From NCBI GenBank assembly GCA_964434575.1, contig CAYSWB010000001.1, positions 1-64,000 of the forward strand: a stretch of DNA of 64,000 nucleotides, read 5' to 3'. The notes below the pieces were generated by a model that was given only the letters and a program-made list of their open reading frames with translations, was not told the origin of the DNA and ran no database searches. Below are positions 51,155 to 58,957 of this stretch, one piece after another (the first letter of the stretch is position 1; every line of letters begins with the position of its first letter). This stretch comes from DAORHV01 sp964434575. Lineage in GTDB: Bacteria; Patescibacteriota; Gracilibacteria; Peribacterales; Peribacteraceae. The position numbers and the translations under genes were made by a program.

Positions 51155-52606
51155 TTAGAACCAGGTGAAGCCGTGCTTCTTGATGAACGCGTCGGCCTCG
51201 TCGGGGCCGTTGGTGCCCGATGCGTAGGCGTGCAGCGGCGTCTTTGGATCATCAAGGTAGCGCTGCAGCGGGTCGATGAGGTTCCAGCACGCGTGCACCT
51301 CGGTCGGATCCAGAAACCACTGCTGGTTTCCGTTGATGGCCTCCAGCAGCAGGAGGCTGTGTTCGACCATGCAGTCGCCCATGCACACCAGCGGGTCTTC
51401 CATGACCAGCGGCCGAAACTGCGGCTCCGTGCCGCCGAGTTTGGTCTGCAGATGCAGCTTCATGCCGGCCTCGCCCTGGAGAATGATGTCGAGCCTGTTG
51501 CGGGACGCGCCGACGTTCTTGCGCAATACCGCCAGCGAATCCTGGAACTCCACGCTGACGCGCGTTTCTTTGGACTTGAGGCGCTTGCCCGAACGCAGGA
51601 AGAACGGAACGCCCTCCCAGCGCGAGCTGCGGCTGGCCAGCTTCATGCAGGCGAACGTGGACGTGCGCGAACCCTTGGCCACGCCGTCCTCGTCGGCGTA
51701 CGCGACCGCCTTCTTGCCACCCATCATGCCTTCGCCGTACTGACCCTGCATGACGATGTCGCTCAGATCGGCGGCCGGCGGCAGGTAGAACTTGCTGATG
51801 GCGTCCAGGCGGGCGGGCTTGGTTTCCATGTCGGCCTGCACGCGCATGCACAGCAGCGCGGCGATCTGGATGAGGTGGCTCTGGAACATGTCGCGGAACG
51901 TGCCGACCGCGTCGAAGTACCCGGCACGGCCTTCCAATCCGGCGCTTTCCGACGCCGTGATCTGCACGTTGGTGATGAGCGTGTTCTTCAGCAGCGACTC
52001 GATGACCGGGTTGGCGTAGCGCAGGTAGTAGATGTTGCGCACGGCTTCTTTCCCCAGGTAGTGGTCCAGGATGTAGACCTCGGCGGGATCGAAGCACGAG
52101 TACAGCTTGTCGCGCAGTTCCTCGAAGCTCTTGGCATCGTGACCCACCGGCTTTTCCACGATGCAGCGGAAGTCGCTCTCGCCCTTGTGCTTGTGCAAGC
52201 CACCGGCGTTCAGGTTGTCGATGACGGCGCCGAACACGGCCGGCGGAATGGAGAAGTACGCCAAGCGGACGCGCTTGTCCCCGCCTTCCAGCTTGTCCAA
52301 GTTCTTGGCCAATGCCTGGAAGTCGGCGGTCTTGTCGTACTGGCCGGCGTGGTACGACACGTGCGTCAGCAACTCCGCGAGGACCTTCTCGTTCACCTCC
52401 AACACGTTCTCGCGCACGGCGTCGGCGAAATCTTTGCGGAAGACCTCGTCGGTCATGACCGTGCGGGCGTATCCGACGATGTTGTAGGTCTTGGGCAGGC
52501 GCTTCTTCAGAGCCAGGAAATACAGCGCCGGGAAAATCTTGATCTTGGCCAGATGGCCCGAGGCGCCGAAGAGGATGAGCGAGAACGGACGCTCGGCGTG
52601 CAACAT
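51155..52606 (-). CDS. zwf: glucose-6-phosphate dehydrogenase
   Basis: Oxidises glucose 6-phosphate to the lactone, producing NADPH. It has 483 residues. The N-terminal cofactor motif reads GASGHLAK (14-21), where the family usually has GDLAK; the substrate motif DHYLGKE (about 180-186) is intact. TACACT ends seven bases before ATG, predicting a leaderless message. It is the first gene of zwf-pgl. The D-to-H change is a single substitution near the cofactor site; family variation is likely, since the fold and other motifs are complete. Confidence 0.95.
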   Translation of the reverse strand: MLHAERPFSLILFGASGHLAKIKIFPALYFLALKKRLPKTYNIVGYARTVMTDEVFRKDFADAVRENVLEVNEKVLAELLTHVSYHAGQYDKTADFQALAKNLDKLEGGDKRVRLAYFSIPPAVFGAVIDNLNAGGLHKHKGESDFRCIVEKPVGHDAKSFEELRDKLYSCFDPAEVYILDHYLGKEAVRNIYYLRYANPVIESLLKNTLITNVQITASESAGLEGRAGYFDAVGTFRDMFQSHLIQIAALLCMRVQADMETKPARLDAISKFYLPPAADLSDIVMQGQYGEGMMGGKKAVAYADEDGVAKGSRTSTFACMKLASRSSRWEGVPFFLRSGKRLKSKETRVSVEFQDSLAVLRKNVGASRNRLDIILQGEAGMKLHLQTKLGGTEPQFRPLVMEDPLVCMGDCMVEHSLLLLEAINGNQQWFLDPTEVHACWNLIDPLQRYLDDPKTPLHAYASGTNGPDEADAFIKKHGFTWF

Positions 52607-52674
52607 GGCCCGAAGTGTAACCCGGCGCGGCGCGTGCGGCCAGCGGTTGGCCGCGGTGCTACACTGCGATTCCC

Positions 52675-53181
52675 ATGGACGAATTGTTCCGCATCCTCGG
52701 CGAACTGAAGATCCCCTACGTGCGATACGACCATCCCGCGGTGTTCTCGTGCGAGGAATCCGAGAACGTATGTCCGCCCATGCCCGGAGCGCATACCAAG
52801 CAGCTGCTGCTGCGCAGCAAGAAGCGCGACAAGCACCTGCTCGCCATCGTGATGCACGACAAACGCGTGGACACCCGCGCGCTGGCCAAGGAGTACGGCG
52901 TGCAGAGCTTCAGCTTTGCGTCGCCGGAACTGCTGAAGGAATTGCTGGGCGTGGAACCGGGTTCGGTGACGCCGTTCGGCCTGATGTTCGACAAGGCCAA
53001 GACGGTGGAAGTGATCGTGGACGAGGACGCGTGGAATATGGGCCAATTCCGGTTCCACCCGCTGGTAAACACCGCCACGCTGACCATCGACAAAGCGGGT
53101 TTCCAGGCCTTCCTGAGGCACACAGGCCATGCCTACGCCGTGCGCAAGATTCCGCAACGAATGGTGGAAGAGCCGGCCTGA
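52675..53181 (+). CDS. YbaK/ProX-family aminoacyl-tRNA deacylase
   Basis: Clears mischarged aminoacyl-tRNAs. It has 168 residues with the YbaK fold: KIPYVRYDHPAVFSCEESENV at the N-terminus, then KQLLLRSKKRDKHLLAIVMHDKRVDTRAL, and the GSVTPFGL motif that marks the ProXp family. It is a free-standing domain, so it could act on several substrates; family members act mainly on Ala-tRNA(Pro). TACACT ends nine bases before ATG. Followed 21 bases later by a NAT-like protein. Confidence 0.92.
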   Translation: MDELFRILGELKIPYVRYDHPAVFSCEESENVCPPMPGAHTKQLLLRSKKRDKHLLAIVMHDKRVDTRALAKEYGVQSFSFASPELLKELLGVEPGSVTPFGLMFDKAKTVEVIVDEDAWNMGQFRFHPLVNTATLTIDKAGFQAFLRHTGHAYAVRKIPQRMVEEPA

Positions 53182-53202
53182 CCGGAGTACAGTCGTCGGT
53201 CC

Positions 53203-53991
53203 ATGCCGGTGAATTACTCCGCGGATTTCGAGAAAGCGACGCGTGTGCTGCACGCGACGGAGCGCGCCGTGCCCTACAACAATTTCGCGAATCTGTACGT
53301 GCAAAAGGGGCAGGTGCCCAACCCGCGTTTCGGCGGCGACTGCATGTACCAAGCCCACGTGTTCGCAGAGCGGTTCCGCGCTGCGGTGAACGGCGTGCCG
53401 GTCCGATTCCACAACGAGGAGGGCGAAGGCACCCGCGGCCACATCGTCCCGATCACGGGCGACGGCGACGAGCGGCTGGTCTTCGAGATCACGCAGTTGG
53501 CGACCGAACCCGTGTCGCTCGCCGCAATCCGCGGCCGCGCCAATGCGAAACGCATTCTGGCGTTCCCGGTGCCGCCGGAAGGCGACCGGGAATTGTCGCT
53601 GTTCTGGCTGCCGCATCTGGAGCAACTGAACATGAGCATGTTGAGCAACTGCAACGGCGGACTGCTGCACCACCGCATCGCCACCGATCCGTCCATCGCG
53701 CTGCCGGAGACATGGCACCCGACCGACGCCTACATGTGCGCGCAGCCGCGCAGGCCCATGCGCATGCACCTGCTGGAAGCCGACTCCGGCAAATCGACGC
53801 TGACCATGGACCCGGTGGACGGCGCGATGACGGCGCAACGCGTCGGCGCGCCCGCCGTGCACAGCGGAGCGAAGGCGTTCGACGGGGAGATCGCCCGGAT
53901 CGCGCGATCGCTCGGCGTGACGCGGATGCAGCTGCTGGAATTCTTCGAGGAAGGCCGCCTGATGGAATGCGCGCTGCAAGGAATGGACTAG
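53203..53991 (+). CDS. NAT-like acyltransferase or transglutaminase-fold protein, paralogue 1
   Basis: It has 262 residues. VPYNNFANL (23-31), then GGDCMYQAHVF, parallels the N-terminus of arylamine N-acetyltransferases (PFENL and GGxCxE). A candidate Cys47-His80-Glu95 triad has the spacing expected there (33 and 15 residues), with GHIVPIT around the His. Its paralogue at 56862-57701 conserves all three with the same spacing. Substrate unknown; the fold assignment is inference. TACAGT ends nine bases before ATG. Confidence 0.72.
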   Translation: MPVNYSADFEKATRVLHATERAVPYNNFANLYVQKGQVPNPRFGGDCMYQAHVFAERFRAAVNGVPVRFHNEEGEGTRGHIVPITGDGDERLVFEITQLATEPVSLAAIRGRANAKRILAFPVPPEGDRELSLFWLPHLEQLNMSMLSNCNGGLLHHRIATDPSIALPETWHPTDAYMCAQPRRPMRMHLLEADSGKSTLTMDPVDGAMTAQRVGAPAVHSGAKAFDGEIARIARSLGVTRMQLLEFFEEGRLMECALQGMD

Positions 53992-54035
53992 CCCGGGGAC
54001 TGGCCGCAAACGACGTTTTTTGGTACAATGGGGAG

Positions 54036-54266
54036 ATGGCAAACGCACAACAGACACCGGGGGCGAACTTGTTCGGCGCGCCAGTCGCCGGCGAGGATGA
54101 CCAGGTGGCCCAATTACAGGCCGAACTGCAGGTGGAAAAAGACCGCCACCGCGTCTTGGTCGAGAAAGCCCGCAAGGTGGAAACCACGCAGAAAGACAAA
54201 GACGCCGAAGCGGCCGCGAAATTGCTGGAACAATTCACCGACGACGCTTCCCACGCTTCCGCATGA
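54036..54266 (+). CDS. small coiled-coil protein
   Basis: It has 76 residues: a polar N-terminus, then a helix rich in Gln, Glu, Lys (VAQLQAELQVEKDRHRVLVE, KARKVETTQKDKDAEAAAKL), likely a coiled coil. TACAAT, with TGG before it, ends six bases before ATG. The stop overlaps the start of the next gene (ATGA), so the two are probably coexpressed. No family recognised. Confidence 0.65.
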   Translation: MANAQQTPGANLFGAPVAGEDDQVAQLQAELQVEKDRHRVLVEKARKVETTQKDKDAEAAAKLLEQFTDDASHASA

Positions 54267-55279
54267 TGGCCGGCGAAGAACTGAACACCGGCGGAGTGAA
54301 CGACGCGGAGCAGGTTGAGAAAAAGGAGAAATCCGACGCCGCGGGCGGGAATACCGTCGAGGGATTGCAGAAACAGGTGAAAGCGGCGCGCGAAGGCAAC
54401 GCCAAGCTGGAGAAAACCATCTCCGACGAAGGCGGGCGCGAGCAGAACGAACGCAAGGAAGGTTCCGAGCGCCTGGAGGAACTGATCATCGAGGAGATGG
54501 GGCCGAGCATGCAGCGCGGCCTGGACATGAACGTGAACACGGATTTCTCCGCCCGCGAGACAGACCGCCTGCGCAGCGACTATGCGCGTGTGCAGGGCTC
54601 CAAGGCGTACGTCTCCAGCCACACGGCGGAAAGCCTGTCCGGCGGACTGCAGGGCCAGCTGAAACGCGCGTACGAACGCTACCGCACCGAGAATCCGGGC
54701 GACGCCACGGAAGGCGGCATGAAGGACGCGGACACCGACAAGGCGCTGCAAGTCCTGAAGGACGCCATGCTGAAGTCGCTCCAGATCGTGGACAAGAAGA
54801 TCACCGACGAGCTGCAGAAGCGCGGCGTGAATCCCGCGCAGGAGCAGGAAAAGCGCGTCGCCGACGGCGACCAGGTGCGCACCGTGGACGCCGCTCCGGG
54901 CGGACGCGATTTCACGGGCCGCAGCCGCAACTCCATGCGCGATTTCCGCAACCTGATGTACCGAGCGGAGACCGCCGACGGCGTGCGCTACGACCGTCTG
55001 ACCGTGAATCCGCCGAGCAACGACCAGGAGCGCGACGCGGCCAAGAAATTCAGCGTCGTCACGCAGAAGTTCAACGAGGCGCTCGCACACTGCAATGAAA
55101 ACGGCATACCGGCCGCCGACAAGAACGCCCGCGCCGAGGCGCTGAAGGATTACGGCGGCGACCTGCTGAAGAATCCGGTCTCCACGCCCGACACGCTGCC
55201 GAGCTTCCGCGACTGGATCACGCAGAACGCCGACAAGTTCAAGGCCGCCCAGGAGCGCGCCCGCAAGAGCGGGGAGTAG
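54263..55279 (+). CDS. unrecognised charged helical protein
   Basis: It has 338 residues, no signal or membrane helix, with a high Lys/Glu/Asp/Arg content and likely coiled coils (KKEKSDAAGGNTVEGLQKQV, EQNERKEGSERLEELIIEEM). It overlaps the small coiled-coil gene upstream by four bases (ATGA). I recognise no motif; it may be a partner of that small protein. Confidence 0.7.
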   Translation: MMAGEELNTGGVNDAEQVEKKEKSDAAGGNTVEGLQKQVKAAREGNAKLEKTISDEGGREQNERKEGSERLEELIIEEMGPSMQRGLDMNVNTDFSARETDRLRSDYARVQGSKAYVSSHTAESLSGGLQGQLKRAYERYRTENPGDATEGGMKDADTDKALQVLKDAMLKSLQIVDKKITDELQKRGVNPAQEQEKRVADGDQVRTVDAAPGGRDFTGRSRNSMRDFRNLMYRAETADGVRYDRLTVNPPSNDQERDAAKKFSVVTQKFNEALAHCNENGIPAADKNARAEALKDYGGDLLKNPVSTPDTLPSFRDWITQNADKFKAAQERARKSGE

Positions 55280-55339
55280 GCCCGAGGGCGTTTCCGTGCT
55301 ATACTGATCAGAAACAGACATCCATTCCCCTTCACGACC

Positions 55340-55747
55340 ATGTCCCGTCCCAGCCCCATCGAGCGCGAACCTTCCGGCAACTCCGCCGAGCGCGACCGCG
55401 GCAACCGGATGAACATCCTCCGCAACCCGGACGTGACGGAGGCCGAGCAGAAGCAGGTTGCCGACGCGCTGAACGTGATCGCCGAGTCCGACCATGCCGA
55501 CGCGCTGGTGCGCGGACTGGGCCTCCAGACGGACTTGAAGGAGGGCCCGGTGCACGACTTCCTGGTCAACAACGGCCCGGGGCGTGTGGGTCCGTTGTTC
55601 GACGCCGCATTCAAGAAGGCCGAGGCCGAGCTGCGCGCCAACAACGACGTGGAGGGCATCCTCAAGCTGAAGGAAGAGCAGGCCAGCGTGACCAAGATCC
55701 TGCGCGCCCAGACAGGCCGCACCGAGATCGGCGGACAGGCCGCCTAA
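55340..55747 (+). CDS. unrecognised small charged protein
   Basis: It has 135 residues, Asp/Glu/Arg-rich and likely helical (VTEAEQKQVADALNVIAESDHADALVRGLG). A TATACT box lies about 39 bases upstream of ATG, so a leader is present here. No motif; it lies just before the promoter of the three-gene A-B-A operon. Confidence 0.65.
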   Translation: MSRPSPIEREPSGNSAERDRGNRMNILRNPDVTEAEQKQVADALNVIAESDHADALVRGLGLQTDLKEGPVHDFLVNNGPGRVGPLFDAAFKKAEAELRANNDVEGILKLKEEQASVTKILRAQTGRTEIGGQAA

Positions 55748-55793
55748 CAGCCCGGAACGAGGCGCTCCACGCCATCCCCGAACCCGGTCTTTT

Positions 55794-55822
55794 TTGACAT
55801 AAAATAGAAAATATTGTATAAG
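55794..55822 (+). promoter_or_regulatory. complete sigma-70-type promoter of the A-B-A operon
   Basis: TTGACA (55794-55799), a 17-base spacer and TATAAG (55817-55822). It has the best -35 box in the window; most genes here have no recognisable -35. Confidence 0.85.
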
Positions 55823-55826
55823 GTAC

Positions 55827-55842
55827 GCGCGAGAAATCGCGC
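55827..55842 (+). promoter_or_regulatory. GNRA-loop hairpin in the 5' leader
   Basis: GCGCGA and TCGCGC pair around GAAA, with the hairpin ending three bases before ATG at 55846. It could limit translation initiation of the downstream operon. Confidence 0.7.
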
Positions 55843-55845
55843 ACC

Positions 55846-56865
55846 ATGAAGCAGAACGACTATCTCCGGTATCTGCAAACGAACGAAGGCTTCGGCGATC
55901 GCCAGGCTGCCGACCGCGCCGACCAGGCGTACAGCCTTGCCCGGCACGTTCAACGGCTGGCTTCCGGCAAGGACCGTGGCCGGATCCCGCTGGACGACGT
56001 CGTGGCCGCGTGGCCCGGAGTCATGGAAATGATGCCGTCTGAGGCGCTTGCCTTGCTGGACCAGGCGATGGGCACGGTGATGAGCCGGGCGAAGGTCACC
56101 CGACACGCGCTCCGGAACTTGGAGCTGATCGCGGATGCGGTACCACCCGAGAAAGTGGACGCATTGTTCGCGATCATGCTGGGCAACGGCAGCGGCAGCG
56201 AGCGTCAGTCGGCCGCAGCCCACCAGATGGCCGCGCAATTTCCCAAGCTCACGCGACACTTCGCCGGACGCGTCCAGGACCTGAACGACATTTGGACATT
56301 CCTGGACGAATGGAACGACGGTCCGATGGCGGCGGCGTACGTTCCGCGCCGGACGCTGCCCGCGCAGCTGGACACGAACGCGATCGACAGGCAGGTGGAC
56401 GGCGAGATACGCAGCATCGATGTCGTGCGAGCGCATCCGCACGTGGACCCGGCGGTGGGCGAGTGCTCGGACGCCGAACGCTGGCACGAGCAAACCATGC
56501 TGCTGCCGGACTCGCGCAGCCACGGCCGCACCGCGGTCATCCACAGCCGGGACGGCACCCCGCTCGGTGCGGTGAAGTGGGAATTCTACAAGAGCATGGT
56601 GGCGCTGACGACCGTGAGGCACTCCAACGGCACGCAACCGCTGACGCGGGGCATGCTCTACAAAGTGCCGACCGAAATCCAGATGCGCGTTCAGGGAGCG
56701 GCGGTGCAGGGGCATCCGTTCGTACCGATCATCGTGGATGAACTGACCGTGGCACCCGTGCGCTTCCTCGGAGAGAACGATTCGGCGGTCGCGCTGGGGT
56801 GGGGCCACTATCGTGCGCTACTGGCCAAGGCCATCGAAGACAATCCGTCCCTCCGCCGCCAATGA
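55846..56865 (+). CDS. unrecognised protein, paralogue A1
   Basis: It has 339 residues: a helical N-terminal part (about 1-170) and a mixed C-terminal domain. It is paralogous to the protein at 57698-58726, for example ECSDAERWHEQ with ECGNAELLHEA, and HSRDGTPLGAVKWEFYKSMV with ESEDGTPVGSIKWDGYPSMV. It overlaps the NAT-like B1 gene by four bases (ATGA). Function unknown; coexpression with B1 is strongly suggested by the shared promoter, leader and coupling. Confidence 0.72.
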   Translation: MKQNDYLRYLQTNEGFGDRQAADRADQAYSLARHVQRLASGKDRGRIPLDDVVAAWPGVMEMMPSEALALLDQAMGTVMSRAKVTRHALRNLELIADAVPPEKVDALFAIMLGNGSGSERQSAAAHQMAAQFPKLTRHFAGRVQDLNDIWTFLDEWNDGPMAAAYVPRRTLPAQLDTNAIDRQVDGEIRSIDVVRAHPHVDPAVGECSDAERWHEQTMLLPDSRSHGRTAVIHSRDGTPLGAVKWEFYKSMVALTTVRHSNGTQPLTRGMLYKVPTEIQMRVQGAAVQGHPFVPIIVDELTVAPVRFLGENDSAVALGWGHYRALLAKAIEDNPSLRRQ

Positions 56866-57701
56866 AACAGCCGCGCATCATCGAATTCGGCGGCGCCCAG
56901 CGCCTGGATACCCCGGAATCCAGGGTGCTTCTGGACGTGCAGCGGAGCGTGCCGTTCAACAATATCGCGCGCCTGTTCCGGTACTACGGACAACAAGTGC
57001 TTCGGCAGCTTGGCGGGGACTGCCTGTACCAGGCGCAGGTCTTCCGCCGGGCGATGGCAGATGCCGACCCTCAGGTGCAAACCGGCATCTTCAACCACCG
57101 GGCGCAAGGCACCGATGGCCATGTGGTGCCGGTGACCTACGGCGAACGCGGCGTGCATCTGCACGAGATCACCGAATTGGCGACCCAGCCCGTGCCGCTG
57201 CATGAACTGGCGATGGGCGAAGGTCAGTACGCACTGGTGCGCACGTTCCCCGTCATGCCCCCCATGGGCCGCATGCTGTTTGCCAAGCGCGTCGGCGACG
57301 GACGCCTGCTTTCGACCATGCTCCTGAGCGAACGGAACGACTGGGTGGGCCGGCACGCCATGGTCAACATGCGCCGTCCGATCGACGTGCCGCATGACGA
57401 AGATCATCCGTTCGATGACCGCATGGCACACGCCGTCAGCGACCAGCTGGCGCTGCACGTGCTGGAAGACGACGGCGCAAAGTCGTACGTGGCGCTGGAA
57501 ACGCGCACCGGCGTCATGGAAGCCGGCCGCATCACCGCGCGCCCATACGCCGTGCGCGAAGGCGAACCCGGGTTCCTCGACGAGGTGGAACGCGTGGCCC
57601 GGCTGACCGGCGCAAAGCGCGGCTGCGTGATGGAATTGTTCCGCGAAGGCTGGGAATACTACAAACGGCTTCATCCGGATTTTGCCCTTCCCTCCGAATG
57701 A
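56862..57701 (+). CDS. NAT-like protein, paralogue 2 (B1)
   Basis: It has 279 residues. VPFNNIARL and GGDCLYQAQVF align with paralogue 1, with a candidate Cys54-His87-Glu102 triad in the same 33 and 15 spacing. The C-terminal half is only partly similar to paralogue 1. It sits between two A paralogues, with four-base overlaps at both ends. Substrate unknown; could be an acyltransferase, amide-forming enzyme or protease of the NAT/transglutaminase fold. Confidence 0.72.
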   Translation: MKQPRIIEFGGAQRLDTPESRVLLDVQRSVPFNNIARLFRYYGQQVLRQLGGDCLYQAQVFRRAMADADPQVQTGIFNHRAQGTDGHVVPVTYGERGVHLHEITELATQPVPLHELAMGEGQYALVRTFPVMPPMGRMLFAKRVGDGRLLSTMLLSERNDWVGRHAMVNMRRPIDVPHDEDHPFDDRMAHAVSDQLALHVLEDDGAKSYVALETRTGVMEAGRITARPYAVREGEPGFLDEVERVARLTGAKRGCVMELFREGWEYYKRLHPDFALPSE

Positions 57702-58726
57702 ACCGCGAACGCTACGCCCGGCACCTGATGGACGTGGAAGGCTGCGACGCGGCATTCTCCGCGGATCACGCGGACGAACTGTATGACCTGGCCGAACGCG
57801 ACCTGATGCTGGACCTGGCGATGGATCCCGATGACCACCACTACGGACCCGACCTGATCCTACGCTACCTGCCGGCACTGACTGAGGAGCATCCCTCCGC
57901 GCACTTGCTCCAGCTGATCGACGAGAAGCGCCGGTCCATCTTCTCGGTGCGCGACGCCGCGCGCCAAACGTTGCGGCACCTGGAGATCATCCATGCCGAC
58001 GCCTCGCCCGGCATGTCGGAGCGCCTCATCCGGGAACTGACCGAACCGGACCGGCTGGAGAACGAGCCGCTTACGGCGCTGGAGTTCGCCAAGCAATTCG
58101 GCAAAATCCTGAAACACTACGACGTGCCGCAAGGCGAGCGTACGGTTCGCCGCATCTGGAAGACCATCGCCGCGTACCGCGCATTGCCGCCGGTGTTGTC
58201 GTTCATCGCGGCCGACTCGCTGCCTCCGTACCTGGACCGCGGCCCCGTCCACGACGCCGCTTCCGGCGAGACGGTGCACAGCGACATGGTGACGCCGCAG
58301 CGGTACTTAGACCCCACCGACCGGGGCGAGTGCGGCAACGCGGAGCTCCTGCACGAAGCCTCGCTGGACACGATAAGGGACGAGTACGGCCGCCTGACAC
58401 TGGTGGAGTCCGAGGACGGCACGCCCGTGGGCTCCATCAAGTGGGACGGCTACCCGAGCATGGTCGGCCTGCGGACGGTGATCGATTCTCGCGGACGCCA
58501 CGCCGTGCTGCCCGGAGCCGTGTACAAGCTGGATGAATCGACGGAGCGCGGCGTGCTCCACGACCAGGCCTCGGGCCTGCGGTTCGCCAGACGGCGCTTC
58601 GCCCCCATCCGGCTGCAACCGGTGCGCACGATGGGCGGATACTGGGCGGGAACGCAGGAATACGGCGACTACCGGGCACTGATCGAAGGCGCGCTCACGC
58701 GCCCCGAATTCCGCAAGCGGGGGTAG
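57698..58726 (+). CDS. unrecognised protein, paralogue A2
   Basis: It has 342 residues, related to A1 over its C-terminal domain and similar in the helical N-terminal half. It overlaps B1 by four bases (ATGA). The SAM riboswitch region of metK follows after the stop. The repeated A-B-A pattern suggests the A proteins are partners or substrates of the NAT-like enzyme. Confidence 0.72.
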   Translation: MNRERYARHLMDVEGCDAAFSADHADELYDLAERDLMLDLAMDPDDHHYGPDLILRYLPALTEEHPSAHLLQLIDEKRRSIFSVRDAARQTLRHLEIIHADASPGMSERLIRELTEPDRLENEPLTALEFAKQFGKILKHYDVPQGERTVRRIWKTIAAYRALPPVLSFIAADSLPPYLDRGPVHDAASGETVHSDMVTPQRYLDPTDRGECGNAELLHEASLDTIRDEYGRLTLVESEDGTPVGSIKWDGYPSMVGLRTVIDSRGRHAVLPGAVYKLDESTERGVLHDQASGLRFARRRFAPIRLQPVRTMGGYWAGTQEYGDYRALIEGALTRPEFRKRG

Positions 58727-58771
58727 CTTGCGCGGGGAAACATTCCTGGTAGGCTGACCGTTACATCACCG

Positions 58772-58874
58772 CTATCACGAGCGACATCGTGGGAACTGGC
58801 CCGATACGATGTCCCCCAACCTCTCCGAGCCCGGAGGACGGTGGGAAATCCAGCCCCCTTCCGGGGACAGATAG
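58772..58874 (+). ncRNA. SAM-I (S-box) riboswitch aptamer upstream of metK
   Basis: The stretch CTATCACGAG, then ACTGGCCCGAT, CCCAACC, and GGTGGGAAATCC follows the S-box core. P1 pairs CTATC (58772-58776) with GATAG (58870-58874); P2 pairs ACATCGT with ACGATGT; P3 includes TCC/GGA; P4 is CCCC-CTTC-CGGGG. It should sense S-adenosylmethionine, the product of the downstream enzyme, and repress it. TAGGCT and TTGCGC promoter boxes lie at 58751-58756 and about 58729. Confidence 0.88.
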
Positions 58875-58903
58875 TGACTCTCCAGTTCACTCCATCTCTC
58901 CAC

Positions 58904-58950
58904 GGAAGAGAGTGACCATTTCGCGGTGTGTCTCTCTTCCTCCCCATTTT
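58904..58950 (+). terminator. attenuator hairpin of the metK riboswitch
   Basis: GGAAGAGAG (58904-58912) pairs with CTCTCTTCC (58932-58940), enclosing ACC/GGT, followed by a T-rich tract. A competing stem pairs 58896-58900 (CTCTC) with 58908-58912, and a second competing hairpin at 58872-58891 overlaps the P1 3' strand. This gives a plausible SAM-dependent switch between terminator and read-through. Confidence 0.75.
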
Positions 58951-58957
58951 TTCTTTT

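Noticed and set aside
56799..57701. Earlier start for the NAT-like B1 gene at 56799
   Set aside because: It would overlap A1 by 67 bases; the ATGA overlap at 56862 gives the usual coupled junction and the paralogue-matching N-terminus.
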